From NCBI RefSeq assembly GCF_033096005.1, contig NZ_AP026803.1, forward strand, positions 664,501 through 728,500: a stretch of 64,000 bases of DNA. The letters are read 5' to 3'. The stretch is from Lactobacillus xylocopicola (GTDB lineage Bacteria; Bacillota; Bacilli; Lactobacillales; Lactobacillaceae). The notes under the pieces were generated by a model. The model saw nothing but the letters and a program-made list of their open reading frames with translations, was not told where the DNA came from and did no database searches. Position numbers and translations under genes: made by a program. The number at the start of each line of letters is the position of its first letter. Position 1 is the first letter of the stretch. Of this stretch, positions 55,921-64,000 are shown in pieces.

Positions 55921-57702
55921 ATGACTGATCAAGTTAAAATAATGATTTTGAGTGGTGTTCGGGAACAAGGAAAAGATATGTTCGCCGTTCAAGTTAATGA
56001 CGAAATTTTTGTGCTTGATGCCGGGCTTAAATACCCTGATAGCACCTTGTTTGGCATCGATTTGGTAATTCCCGACCTTGAATTTTACGAGGAATATGGC
56101 GATCAGGTTGTTGGCATCTTTTTGACGCACGGGCATGCAGACTCTATTGGTGCGTTGCCTTATATATTACGCCAGTATGATATCCCGGTTTTTGGTTCGC
56201 AGTTGACGGTTGAGCTAGCTAAAATTACCGTGAAGCGGGAGAACAAAAAAATAAAAAATAGTTTATTCCATGTGATTGATGCGGACACCGAAATTGAATT
56301 TAAGCATGCGGACATTTCTTTCTTTCAGACGACACATTCAATCCCTGATTCTTTAGGTATCGATGTTCATACTCCTGCAGGCGAAGTGGTTTATACTGGT
56401 GACTTTAAGTTTGACCCGTCTGCTGCACCAAAGTACCGCACTGATTTGGATCGGTTAGCCGAAATTTCACAAAAAAAGGTGTTGGCGTTACTAAGTGACT
56501 CTTCCAACGCCGAAGCCGTTTTGCCCAATGTTGCTGAGCAGGAAATTGGTGACTATGTTACCAACGTTTTTCGTAATGCTGCGGGCCGCGTAATTGTCGC
56601 AGCCAAGGCGTCGAACTTAATGAGAATTCAGGAAGTACTGAATGCTGCTCATCATACGGGCAGAAGAGTGCTACTGACGGGCCGGGATGTTGCTAAAATT
56701 GTTCGTACCGCAATGGACCTCGGCTACTTGCAAGTACCTAAAGGATTGTTGTTGCGGGTTAAGGACTTAAAAGAGACGCCTGACCACAAGACAGTTATTT
56801 TAGAAACGGGCCAGATGGGTGAGCCGCTGAATTCCCTACAAAAAATGGCCAAGAAGAGCCACAGTATGATTACGATCCACGAGGGTGACTTGGTCTTCAT
56901 TGCGACCACGCCATCACATTCGGTCGAAACGATGGTTGCTCAGACTAGTGATCTAGTATACAGTGCTGGCGGTACGGTAATTGAATTAGGCCGGGCCAAG
57001 AACACTAGTGGTCATGCCACCGGCCGTGACTTACAGCTGCTAATTGATATTTTGAAACCGCAGTTTTTGATTCCCGTAATTGGGGAGTACCGGCTGCTTG
57101 AAGTTCACCGTGATCTGGCCATCAGGGCCGGCCTTAAAAAAGAAAATATTTTTATTACCAAGAATGGTGATTGCCTTAATTATGATTTCCAGCAAAAGCA
57201 GTTTTACTTGACTGCCCCTGTTCCGGGAGAGGATATCATGATTGATGGCTCTGGCATTGGGGACGTTGGCAATATCGTTTTACGCGATCGAGAAGTTCTT
57301 TCAGACGATGGTATTTTTATTGCTGTTGTCACAATTGATCGGCGCAAGAAAAAAATCATTGCCCAGCCCCAAGTTACTAGCCGCGGGTTTGTGTACATCA
57401 AGGCCAACCGGCAGTTGATGGCTGACAGTATTGAACTCATCAAGAATACGATTAAGAACAACTTTGAACATAAAAAGTTTGATTGGACGGAAATTAAACA
57501 AGACGTGCGCAATGACTTGGAACGGTTTTTGTATCGCAAAACCAACCGACGCCCAGTTGTCTTACCAGTCGTAATGGAAGTAAACCAAAATCGGCACCGG
57601 GCGATGCAAAATCGCAACACTAAAAATGCTAGTGGAAACGACAGCGATCGCCGCGCAGTAGACGTCAACAAGGCCGGTCAACGGATTGTTAAGAAAGACT
57701 AG
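55921..57702 (+). CDS. rnjB: Ribonuclease J2
   Basis: Second RNase J paralogue (593 residues), which usually forms a complex with RNase J1. The metallo-beta-lactamase/beta-CASP fold is kept (VLDAGLKYPD, VYTGDFKFDPSAA, LSDSSNAEAVLP, IKANRQLMADSI). The metal motif HGHADSIGA at residues 70-78 has serine where J1 has its last histidine, so nuclease activity is probably low. A polar tail rich in asparagine and arginine follows about residue 555. The downstream TPR-like gene begins six bases after the stop. Confidence 0.92.
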   Translation: MTDQVKIMILSGVREQGKDMFAVQVNDEIFVLDAGLKYPDSTLFGIDLVIPDLEFYEEYGDQVVGIFLTHGHADSIGALPYILRQYDIPVFGSQLTVELAKITVKRENKKIKNSLFHVIDADTEIEFKHADISFFQTTHSIPDSLGIDVHTPAGEVVYTGDFKFDPSAAPKYRTDLDRLAEISQKKVLALLSDSSNAEAVLPNVAEQEIGDYVTNVFRNAAGRVIVAAKASNLMRIQEVLNAAHHTGRRVLLTGRDVAKIVRTAMDLGYLQVPKGLLLRVKDLKETPDHKTVILETGQMGEPLNSLQKMAKKSHSMITIHEGDLVFIATTPSHSVETMVAQTSDLVYSAGGTVIELGRAKNTSGHATGRDLQLLIDILKPQFLIPVIGEYRLLEVHRDLAIRAGLKKENIFITKNGDCLNYDFQQKQFYLTAPVPGEDIMIDGSGIGDVGNIVLRDREVLSDDGIFIAVVTIDRRKKKIIAQPQVTSRGFVYIKANRQLMADSIELIKNTIKNNFEHKKFDWTEIKQDVRNDLERFLYRKTNRRPVVLPVVMEVNQNRHRAMQNRNTKNASGNDSDRRAVDVNKAGQRIVKKD

Positions 57703-57707
57703 CTAAA

Positions 57708-58541
57708 ATGACCTCATTAAGTCAGCAAAACCTGCTTAACTTAGCGCAAAAAAACGAACGCCAAGGTGATCTTCTGACCGCGATTCAAAACGTCGAGGAA
57801 GCGCAGCAGGGAGAATATAGTCAGGAAGTCACTTTGCGGCTCTGCGACTTGTATCTCAAAAACCAGCAGGCAAATGCCGCCTACAGTCTGATTAAAGAAG
57901 AAAAGGATTTGTTTTCGGACCAGGCGATTCTGGCCACTTATAGCAAAATATTGCAAGCTAACCATTTTTTAATTGAAGCACGTCAACTGGAGAACCTAAG
58001 TCAAGGTGCAGTTGTAATTGCGGTGTCTGCTGCTACTCCTAGCGTCCAGCAGGAAATTATGCGGACTTTCAAACAAAAAACGCAGCCCACCCAGTATGAC
58101 TACCAGCAATTATTAAAATTAGACGAAGCTAATTTTAAAAGTTTTGCACAAAGCTTGTTAATTGATCCAAGTTTGAGTTTTGCGGTGCGGCTTGCTCTTT
58201 GTGAAGATTTAATCCGCTTGGGAGTTGCGGACCAAGTCAAGGTACTGGTGTTAGGGGATGTAGCAACCTTTATTCCTAAGCAGACCAGTCTCTTAGAAAA
58301 GAATCCAATCTATCGGGAAGTGATTTACGGTATTGGGTCACGCTACTATCACCGGCCCAGCCAGATCCCGGCCGTCTTAGGTGAAGTTAACCTGATTTTA
58401 GGTAGCCTCTATCCTAAGCTTGACCAGTATGTGGATGAACCTGATAGTTTCGCCAGAGATATTGCTTCATATCTTGAAAAACACGATGGGCAAGGCAATC
58501 AAGAGCTGTTTGAAAAAATTGACCAATATTTACCGAAATAA
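57708..58541 (+). CDS. Hypothetical helical TPR-like protein
   Basis: A 277-residue soluble, leucine/glutamine-rich protein. The N-terminal third looks like two TPR-type helical pairs (NLLNLAQKNERQGDLLTAIQ, then RLCDLYLKNQQANAAYSLIK). The remainder is helical and not recognised. Such proteins follow rnjB in lactobacilli, as far as I recall, but no function is established. No convincing ribosome binding site is seen and the gene lies five bases after rnjB, so translation is probably coupled. Confidence 0.72.
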   Translation: MTSLSQQNLLNLAQKNERQGDLLTAIQNVEEAQQGEYSQEVTLRLCDLYLKNQQANAAYSLIKEEKDLFSDQAILATYSKILQANHFLIEARQLENLSQGAVVIAVSAATPSVQQEIMRTFKQKTQPTQYDYQQLLKLDEANFKSFAQSLLIDPSLSFAVRLALCEDLIRLGVADQVKVLVLGDVATFIPKQTSLLEKNPIYREVIYGIGSRYYHRPSQIPAVLGEVNLILGSLYPKLDQYVDEPDSFARDIASYLEKHDGQGNQELFEKIDQYLPK

Positions 58542-58556
58542 TTTGGTCAAAGGGGC

Positions 58557-58584
58557 TTTACTTTTTGAGGCTATTTAGTATAAT
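58557..58584 (+). promoter_or_regulatory. tuf promoter
   Basis: A perfect TATAAT at 58579-58584 follows TTTACT by 16 bases. The transcription start would be near 58591, leaving a leader of about 135 bases. Confidence 0.65.
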
Positions 58585-58590
58585 ATCAAA

Positions 58591-58725
58591 GGACGTTTTC
58601 ATTAGGCATGGCGCTACGCATGAAAATACTAGGCATTTGCCAATGAAAGTAGTACAATATTCAACAGAGAACTATCCGTTACTTACTCAACGGACTTCTT
58701 GCAAATTTACAGGAGGGTCATTTTA
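58591..58725 (+). promoter_or_regulatory. Structured tuf leader with alternative pairings
   Basis: TTTCATT-A-GGCA (58597-58608) can pair with TGCCAATGAAA (58638-58648). Alternatively TTTTCAT pairs with ATGAAAA (58620-58626) around a CATG-rich hairpin, leaving TGCC to pair with a second GGCA (58632-58635). The word TAGGCAT occurs twice, which creates the choice. A third hairpin, TCCGTT / AACGGA (58675-58694), lies before the AGGAGGG site. A regulatory role is inference. Confidence 0.45.
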
Positions 58726-59916
58726 ATGGCAGAAAAAGAACATTACGTTAGAACAAAGCCACACGTAAACATTGGTACTATCGGTCACGTTGACCATGGT
58801 AAGACCACTTTAACCGCGGCGATTACTAAAGTTTTATCAGAAAAAGGTTTGGCTAAGGCTGAAGATTACTCAGATATCGATGCTGCGCCAGAAGAGAAGG
58901 AACGTGGTATTACTATCAATACCGCCCACGTGGAATATGAGACTGAAAAACGTCACTACGCCCACATGGACGCTCCAGGTCACGCCGACTATATCAAGAA
59001 CATGATTACCGGTGCTGCCCAAATGGATGGTGCGATCTTAGTTGTTGCTGCAACTGATGGTCCAATGCCACAAACCCGTGAACACATCTTACTTGCTCGT
59101 CAAGTTGGTGTTGACTACATCATTGTCTTCTTAAACAAGACTGACTTAGTTGATGACCCAGAGTTGATTGACTTAGTTGAAATGGAAGTTCGTGACTTGT
59201 TAAGTGAATACGATTACCCAGGTGATGATGTTCCAGTTATCCGCGGTTCAGCTTTGAAAGCACTGCAAGGTGATAAGGAACAACAAGATGTCATCATGAA
59301 GTTGATGGATACAGTTGATGAATACATCCCAACTCCAGAACGTCAAACTGACAAGCCATTCTTAATGCCAGTTGAAGATGTCTTCACTATTACTGGTCGT
59401 GGTACTGTTGCTTCTGGTCGTATCGACCGTGGTACAGTGAAGGTTGGCGACGAAGTTGAAGTTGTTGGTTTAATGGAAAAGGTGCTCAAGTCAGTTGTTA
59501 CTGGTTTGGAAATGTTCCACAAGACCTTAGACTCAGGTGAGGCCGGCGATAACGTTGGTGTCTTGCTTCGTGGTATCGACCGTGACCAAGTTTTCCGTGG
59601 ACAAGTTTTGGCTGAACCTGGCTCAATTCAAACTCACAACAAGTTTAAGGGTCAAGTTTATGTCTTGAAGAAGGAAGAAGGTGGACGTCACACTCCATTC
59701 TTCTCCGATTACCGTCCACAATTCTATTTCCACACTACTGATATTACTGGTGAAATTGAATTACCAGAAGGTACTGAAATGGTTATGCCTGGCGATAATA
59801 CAGAATTTACTGTTGACTTGATTAAACCAGCTGCCATTGAAAAGGGTACTAAGTTCACTATCCGTGAAGGTGGTCGTACTGTTGGTGCTGGTCAGGTTAC
59901 TGAAATCCTTGACTAG
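58726..59916 (+). CDS. tuf: Elongation factor Tu
   Basis: GTPase that delivers aminoacyl-tRNA to the ribosome. The 396-residue product has [10 protein letters not shown], the switch region [35 protein letters not shown] and NKTDLVDD. The ATG after AGGAGGG was chosen; nine upstream in-frame codons lack support. Codon use is strongly biased, as expected for a highly expressed gene. It is monocistronic, with a long leader and a strong terminator. Confidence 0.98.
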   Translation: MAEKEHYVRTKPHVNIGTIGHVDHGKTTLTAAITKVLSEKGLAKAEDYSDIDAAPEEKERGITINTAHVEYETEKRHYAHMDAPGHADYIKNMITGAAQMDGAILVVAATDGPMPQTREHILLARQVGVDYIIVFLNKTDLVDDPELIDLVEMEVRDLLSEYDYPGDDVPVIRGSALKALQGDKEQQDVIMKLMDTVDEYIPTPERQTDKPFLMPVEDVFTITGRGTVASGRIDRGTVKVGDEVEVVGLMEKVLKSVVTGLEMFHKTLDSGEAGDNVGVLLRGIDRDQVFRGQVLAEPGSIQTHNKFKGQVYVLKKEEGGRHTPFFSDYRPQFYFHTTDITGEIELPEGTEMVMPGDNTEFTVDLIKPAAIEKGTKFTIREGGRTVGAGQVTEILD

Positions 59917-59935
59917 TTCGTAAAGAAACAGTTTA

Positions 59936-59973
59936 AAAAGATGTACTTCTTCATAGAAGTACATCTTTTTTTG
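59936..59973 (+). terminator. Terminator after tuf
   Basis: AAAAAGATGTACTTCT / AGAAGTACATCTTTTT is a perfect 16-bp stem with loop TCAT and a T run. Confidence 0.95.
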
Positions 59974-60060
59974 CCTAAATTTGTTTTTTGCGAGCGTTTA
60001 ATGTAAGATTATTTAGTATGCAATGATGCAGTTAAACTTGACATTGGAGGTATTTAATTA

Positions 60061-61398
60061 ATGTCTGTAAAATGGAATAAAACCGCTGAGACTACCGGTG
60101 AACTTACTTTTGATATTTCACAAGCCGAAGTTAAGCAGGGCTTGGACCAAGCGTTTAAAAGAGTAAAGAGTAATTTGCGTGTCCCGGGATTTAGAAAGGG
60201 TCATGTTTCCCGGGTGATCTTTGACCAATATTACGGAGAAGAATCACTGTACGAGGATGCCTTGAACATCGTCTTGCCTAGTGCCTATTCCGCTGCTATT
60301 AAAGAAGCAGGAATTGCAGCAGTGGGTCAACCCCAAGTCTTGCCAGTAACGATGGAAAAAGGTAAGGATTGGACCATGAAGGCTACCGTCAGCATTGAGC
60401 CAGAAGTTAAACTGGGCGACTATAAGGGCATTGAGGTGCCTAAGCAAAACACCCGCGTTTACGCAAAGGATGTTGACGCAGAACTTGAGCAGGACCGTGA
60501 AAAGAACGCTGAGCTAGTATTGAAAAAAGCGGCAGCAGTAAAGGGCGACACCGTAACGATTGACTACAAAGGAACAGTTGATGGTAAAGCTTTTGATGGT
60601 GGTTCGGCTGAGGACTATGCTTTAGAACTGGGCTCTAATACCTTCATTCCAGGTTTTGAAGATCAGTTAATTGGTCACAAGGCAGGCGATGACATTGATG
60701 TACTTGTAACTTTCCCGGCCGATTATGGTGCAAAAGACTTAGCGGGCAAGGAAGCTCACTTTGCAACCAAGTTGCACGAGGTTAAGTCCAAGCAGTTACC
60801 AAAGCTTGATGATGAATTTGCTAAAGACATCGACGATTCAGTTGAAACGCTTGATGAATTGAAAGAAAAGATCAAGAAGGACTTAAAGGCTAAAAAGGAA
60901 GAAGCTGCTAAAGATGCACTAGAACAAGCCGCAATTGAAGGCGCAGTAGCTAATGCTGAAATTAACGAAATTCCTGATGTAATGATTCAAGAAGATGTTA
61001 ACACCCAAATGAATCAATACCTGGGTAACATGCAACGCCAAGGAATCAGTCCAGAGACTTACTATAAGCTAACGAATACGACTGAAGACCAATTGCGGGC
61101 TCAATTCAGCCAAGATGCGGCAGAGCGAGTTAAGACTAATTTAGTTCTTGAAGCAATTGTCAAGCAGGAAAAGATCAAGGCTTCGAAGGAAGAAATCGAC
61201 AGTGAGATCAAGAATCTGGCAAGTGAATACAACATGGATGAAAAGACTGTTCGTAGTACTTTGTCTGATGACATGCTTGAGCATGATATCAACGTGCGTA
61301 AGGCCGTTGAACTAGTTGCGGACAATGCTAAGCAAGTTGCTAAGTCAAAGCCTAAGACCAAGTCCAAAGAAGAGACTGAAAAGGCTGACCAAAAATAG
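60061..61398 (+). CDS. tig: Trigger factor chaperone
   Basis: Ribosome-associated chaperone and prolyl isomerase. The 445-residue product has the N-terminal ribosome-binding signature [11 protein letters not shown] (residues about 42-52), the FKBP-type domain (about residues 155-240: [20 protein letters not shown]) and the helical C-terminal arms ending in a lysine-rich tail. TTGGAGG precedes the ATG. Followed by clpX, the usual Firmicute order. Confidence 0.97.
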   Translation: MSVKWNKTAETTGELTFDISQAEVKQGLDQAFKRVKSNLRVPGFRKGHVSRVIFDQYYGEESLYEDALNIVLPSAYSAAIKEAGIAAVGQPQVLPVTMEKGKDWTMKATVSIEPEVKLGDYKGIEVPKQNTRVYAKDVDAELEQDREKNAELVLKKAAAVKGDTVTIDYKGTVDGKAFDGGSAEDYALELGSNTFIPGFEDQLIGHKAGDDIDVLVTFPADYGAKDLAGKEAHFATKLHEVKSKQLPKLDDEFAKDIDDSVETLDELKEKIKKDLKAKKEEAAKDALEQAAIEGAVANAEINEIPDVMIQEDVNTQMNQYLGNMQRQGISPETYYKLTNTTEDQLRAQFSQDAAERVKTNLVLEAIVKQEKIKASKEEIDSEIKNLASEYNMDEKTVRSTLSDDMLEHDINVRKAVELVADNAKQVAKSKPKTKSKEETEKADQK

Positions 61399-61423
61399 GG
61401 CTTAAAGAATAAAAATTAAACTT

Positions 61424-61451
61424 AAAAAGGTGGTTTTGCCCACCTTTTTAT
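61424..61451 (+). terminator. Terminator after tig
   Basis: AAAAAGGTGG / CCACCTTTTT pairs around a short loop and ends in T residues. Confidence 0.9.
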
Positions 61452-61525
61452 TTTTATAAGCAAATAATTCAAAGACTGGCGCTAATTATGATAACCTTAA
61501 ATCTGAAGATATGAGGAGGAATATA

Positions 61526-62797
61526 ATGGCATCACAGTTTACTGATCAAGAAGAAATAAAATGCTCTTTTTGTGATAAAACACAAGATCAAGTTAAGAAG
61601 ATGATCGCAGGCAATGGGGTTTATATTTGCAATGAATGTGTTGCTTTATCCAAAAAAATAATTGATGATGAGTTGAAGTCTGACTCACTCAAAAAGGCCA
61701 AGGACTTGCCTAAACCAATGGAAATCAAGCAAGAGCTCGACCAATATGTGATTGGTCAGGAACGGGCTAAAAAGGTCCTGTCAGTTGCGGTATACAATCA
61801 TTACAAACGAATCAGCCAGATGGATATTGATTCAACAACGGAGTTGCAGAAGTCAAACATCGCCTTGCTTGGGCCGACTGGTTCTGGTAAGACTTACCTA
61901 GCTCAGACGCTAGCCCGTATCCTCGACGTGCCCTTTGCAATTGCCGACGCCACAACTTTAACTGAGGCTGGCTATGTCGGTGAAGATGTTGAAAATATCT
62001 TGCTTAAACTGCTGCAAAATGCCGATTACGACATTGAAAGGGCTGAGCGGGGAATTGTCTATATCGATGAAATTGATAAGATTTCCAAAAAAGCAGAAAA
62101 TGTTTCAATCACTCGTGATGTTTCGGGTGAAGGTGTCCAGCAGTCACTGTTGAAAATCCTGGAGGGAACTACTGCTTCAGTTCCACCACAGGGCGGACGT
62201 AAGCACCCCCAACAGGAGCTAATCCAGCTTGATACGACCAATATTTTATTTATTGTTGGTGGTGCGTTTGACGGGATTGAGCAGATTGTTAAAACGCGCT
62301 TAGGTAAAAAAGTAATCGGCTTCGGTGCCACTAATAAAAACCAAGTGCAAGATGATGACTGGATTGAGCAACTAACGACCGGTGATCTGGTTAAGTTTGG
62401 GCTGATTCCGGAATTTATTGGCCGGATTCCAATTATTGCTACGCTTAATAAACTTGAGAGCGCGGATTTAGTCAGAATTTTAACAGAACCCAAGAACGCT
62501 CTAGTTAAGCAATATCAAAAGTTGCTGGCGCTTGATCAAGTTGAACTAGACTTTGCGCCCGCAGCGCTAACGGCCATTGCGGATCTGGCAATTGAGCGCA
62601 ATATGGGAGCTAGAGGACTGCGGTCTATTATTGAGAACGCCATGATGGGAATTATGTATAAAACCCCAAGTGAACCCAATATTGAAAAGGTTGAGGTTAC
62701 TAAAGCGGTAATTGACGAGCAGGCTGATCCAGAGCTAACATATCAGGCATCTGCGGAAGAAGCTGATGAAGAGGTTAGGGCTGCAAATGATCATTAA
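61526..62797 (+). CDS. clpX: ATP-dependent Clp protease ATP-binding subunit ClpX
   Basis: AAA+ unfoldase that feeds ClpP. The 423-residue product has the N-terminal zinc-binding domain (C13, C16, C35, C38), Walker [13 protein letters not shown], Walker [12 protein letters not shown], the pore loop GYVGEDVE and sensor-2 region [17 protein letters not shown] precedes the ATG; the upstream extension of five codons was rejected. clpP itself is not in the window. The end overlaps engB by 11 bases. Confidence 0.98.
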   Translation: MASQFTDQEEIKCSFCDKTQDQVKKMIAGNGVYICNECVALSKKIIDDELKSDSLKKAKDLPKPMEIKQELDQYVIGQERAKKVLSVAVYNHYKRISQMDIDSTTELQKSNIALLGPTGSGKTYLAQTLARILDVPFAIADATTLTEAGYVGEDVENILLKLLQNADYDIERAERGIVYIDEIDKISKKAENVSITRDVSGEGVQQSLLKILEGTTASVPPQGGRKHPQQELIQLDTTNILFIVGGAFDGIEQIVKTRLGKKVIGFGATNKNQVQDDDWIEQLTTGDLVKFGLIPEFIGRIPIIATLNKLESADLVRILTEPKNALVKQYQKLLALDQVELDFAPAALTAIADLAIERNMGARGLRSIIENAMMGIMYKTPSEPNIEKVEVTKAVIDEQADPELTYQASAEEADEEVRAANDH

Positions 62798-63371
62798 GAG
62801 TAGCGATTATGCCATTAGTGCCGTCACTGTCAAGCAATATCCGGAGGATAACCTCCCTGAAATTGCCCTTGCTGGTCGCTCCAACGTTGGCAAGTCTAGC
62901 TTGATTAACTCACTGCTTAAGCGAAAGAACTTGGCGCGCACCTCGTCACAACCAGGGAAGACGCAAACGTTAAACTTTTATATCGTTAATGAGGACTTTT
63001 ACTTAGTTGATGTGCCTGGATATGGCTATGCGAAAGTTTCACGGACGCAACGACAAAAATTTGGTGAGATGATTCAAGACTACCTTGAAACTAGGGCAAA
63101 CTTGCGGGGGCTGATCTTATTAGTTGATGCCCGTCACGAACCGACCAAGGATGATGTCACGATGTACAATTATGCCATGACCTTGGACTTACCAATTTTG
63201 GTTGTTTGCACTAAAATTGATAAGGTCAAGAAGAGCCAAGAGAATAAGGTTCTGGCGACTTTGAAGCAGAAACTTAACTTGTCATACGATAACGTTGAAG
63301 TTCTGACCTACAGCTCGGTTAAAAAGACCCATGTGGATGAAGCTTGGTCGTGGATTGAGCAAAGATTGTAA
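62787..63371 (+). CDS. engB: Ribosome biogenesis GTPase EngB (YsxC/YihA)
   Basis: Essential GTPase for late 50S assembly. The 194-residue product has G1 [17 protein letters not shown], the G2 region [13 protein letters not shown]3 DVPGYGYAK and G4 CTKIDKVKK. The ATG lies inside the clpX end; GAGG lies 12 bases upstream, a wide spacing consistent with coupled translation. tig-clpX-engB is a conserved order. Confidence 0.96.
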   Translation: MIIKSSDYAISAVTVKQYPEDNLPEIALAGRSNVGKSSLINSLLKRKNLARTSSQPGKTQTLNFYIVNEDFYLVDVPGYGYAKVSRTQRQKFGEMIQDYLETRANLRGLILLVDARHEPTKDDVTMYNYAMTLDLPILVVCTKIDKVKKSQENKVLATLKQKLNLSYDNVEVLTYSSVKKTHVDEAWSWIEQRL

Positions 63372-63408
63372 AATAAAAATGACTCTTACATCAGAGTCAT
63401 TTTTATTT
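63371..63408. terminator. Bidirectional terminator after engB
   Basis: AAATAAAAATGACTCT / AGAGTCATTTTTATTT is a perfect 16-bp stem with loop TACATC. It serves engB and the convergent small gene on the minus strand, whose stop lies in the hairpin. Confidence 0.9.
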
Positions 63409-63537
63409 ATCTTTATTTTCTGCCTTGTTCTGATCGGGATTTTTGCTATTCCGCTTTTTCTTTTTATCATCCGGAACTGTGGCAAATTTGTCAAATAATT
63501 TTTCTAAGTCATCTTGTTTTTTGAAAGTTAAACCCAT
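63403..63537 (-). CDS. SPJ_0845-type microprotein (44 aa)
   Basis: A 44-codon gene below usual length cut-offs. The product starts MGLTFKKQDDLEKLFDKFAT and then becomes lysine/asparagine rich without hydrophobic segments. The first 20 residues match my recollection of a small conserved Lactobacillales family named after SPJ_0845, of unknown function. AAAGGAAG lies eight bases before the ATG. It shares a bidirectional terminator with engB. Confirmation needs a search against microprotein families. Confidence 0.75.
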   Translation of the reverse strand: MGLTFKKQDDLEKLFDKFATVPDDKKKKRNSKNPDQNKAENKDK

Positions 63538-63662
63538 TTTTCTGCTTCCTTTCGTTTTTATTCATTATAAGCAAAAATGTTCCGCTAGGCCAGGGAAACT
63601 TTACTCGCCCCCGATGATAGAGTGTTTAGTAAGCTCAGAGTGAATTATTTGCCGGTATTTTA

Positions 63663-63671
63663 TGTTAGAAT
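63663..63671 (+). promoter_or_regulatory. uvrC extended -10 promoter
   Basis: TGT plus TAGAAT lies 30 bases before the uvrC start. The string ATGTTAGAAT is identical to the ftsA promoter core. Confidence 0.55.
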
Positions 63672-63700
63672 TGATAAAGCAAATTTGGGGAGGTGATTTT

Positions 63701-64000
63701 TTGGCAAGTGCGTTAATTGAAAATAAGTTGAAGTTGCTACCGGCTAAACCTGGTTGTTACTTAATGAAGGATGTTAACAGTAAGGTAATTTACGTTGGCA
63801 AGTCAAAAAATCTACGGAGTCGGGTTCGTTCCTACTTTAAAAGTAAGCAAGTTGGACGCCGGGCCGAATTGGTACGGGAGATTCGTGATTATGACATCAT
63901 TACTGTTTCTACTGATAAGGAATCTTTTTTATTAGAAGTTACTTTAATCAAAAAGTACCAGCCTTACTATAATGTCCAGCTTAAGCAGGGCACTGGCTAT
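63701..64000 (+). CDS. uvrC: Excinuclease ABC subunit C (partial, N-terminus)
   Basis: Nucleotide excision repair nuclease that makes both incisions with UvrAB. The first 100 codons are present and reach the window end. The N-terminal GIY-YIG nuclease domain is visible: LPAKPGCYLMKDVNSKVIYV then GKSKNLRSRVRSYF and the catalytic-region glutamate in FLLEVTLIKKYQP-YYN. The canonical GIY appears as GCY. The TTG start has a strong GGGGAGGTGAT upstream. Confidence 0.93.
   Translation, partial: MASALIENKLKLLPAKPGCYLMKDVNSKVIYVGKSKNLRSRVRSYFKSKQVGRRAELVREIRDYDIITVSTDKESFLLEVTLIKKYQPYYNVQLKQGTGY

Noticed and set aside
55783..56136. A 117-codon minus-strand frame over the rnjB start
   Set aside because: No ribosome binding site, composition of a shadow frame, and it covers the rnjB promoter and start.

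Overview
The window looks like core chromosome of a Lactobacillus, most likely Lactobacillus sensu stricto (acidophilus/delbrueckii type). The signs are tightly packed low-to-moderate GC Firmicute genes, lactobacillus-typical families (DUF1831, DUF3397, DUF4044, an SPJ_0845-type microprotein, YueI, RpoY, YlbG), a PBP2X with PASTA domains, paired RNases J, and no sporulation genes. I do not assign a species. I see no insertion sequence, prophage, CRISPR array, tRNA or rRNA.

Layout. 1-1.8 kb (minus): rarA (cut by the window edge), yueI and rpsD with a long leader. 2.1-3.9 kb: ezrA. 4.0-6.4 kb: a cysteine desulfurase and thiI (4-thiouridine in tRNA). 6.4-11.9 kb: valS behind a T-box, folC, a HAD phosphatase and radC. 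12-14.4 kb: mreBCD. 14.4-15.0 kb: a 46-residue membrane protein on the minus strand and a DUF3397 membrane protein. 15.1-28.7 kb: the division and cell-wall cluster mraZ-rsmH-ftsL-pbp2X-mraY-murD-murG-divIB-ftsA-ftsZ-sepF-ylmG-ylmH-divIVA. 28.7-34.7 kb: ileS behind a second T-box, then a small cold-shock-like protein, a Nudix hydrolase, a tail-anchored protein, mtnN and a second cysteine desulfurase. 34.7-40.4 kb: DUF1831, mnmA, a phosphatase, a TPR protein, recD2 and a DUF1828-like protein. 40.4-41.6 kb is the only accessory-looking stretch: a secreted, lysine-rich, proline-repeat protein and a broken nucleotidyltransferase gene. 41.6-45.2 kb (minus): a lipid kinase, rnjA, rpoY and def. 45.3-51.0 kb: typA, ftsW, ylbG, rsmD, coaD and ylbL. 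51.0-55.0 kb: comEA, comEC and holA. 55.0-58.5 kb: rpsT (minus), rpsO, rnjB and a TPR-like protein. 58.5-64 kb: tuf, tig, clpX, engB, a 44-residue protein (minus) and the start of uvrC.

Most genes belong to growth functions: cell shape and septation, wall precursor synthesis, tRNA charging and thiolation, translation factors, RNA decay and DNA repair or uptake. Many neighbours overlap by ATGA or TAATG, which suggests translational coupling. Much of the control appears to be RNA-based: two T-boxes, probable S4 and S15 leaders, a terminator-containing leader before typA and a foldable leader before tuf. Recurrent extended -10 promoters (TGN plus a TATAAT- or TAGAAT-like hexamer) are a second theme.

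I did not find a new multi-gene system. The observations most worth checking are a near-identical 15-base element just before comEA and radC (candidate competence sigma-factor box), the typA leader terminator, alternative pairings in the tuf and rpsO leaders, and the anchorless secreted basic protein.
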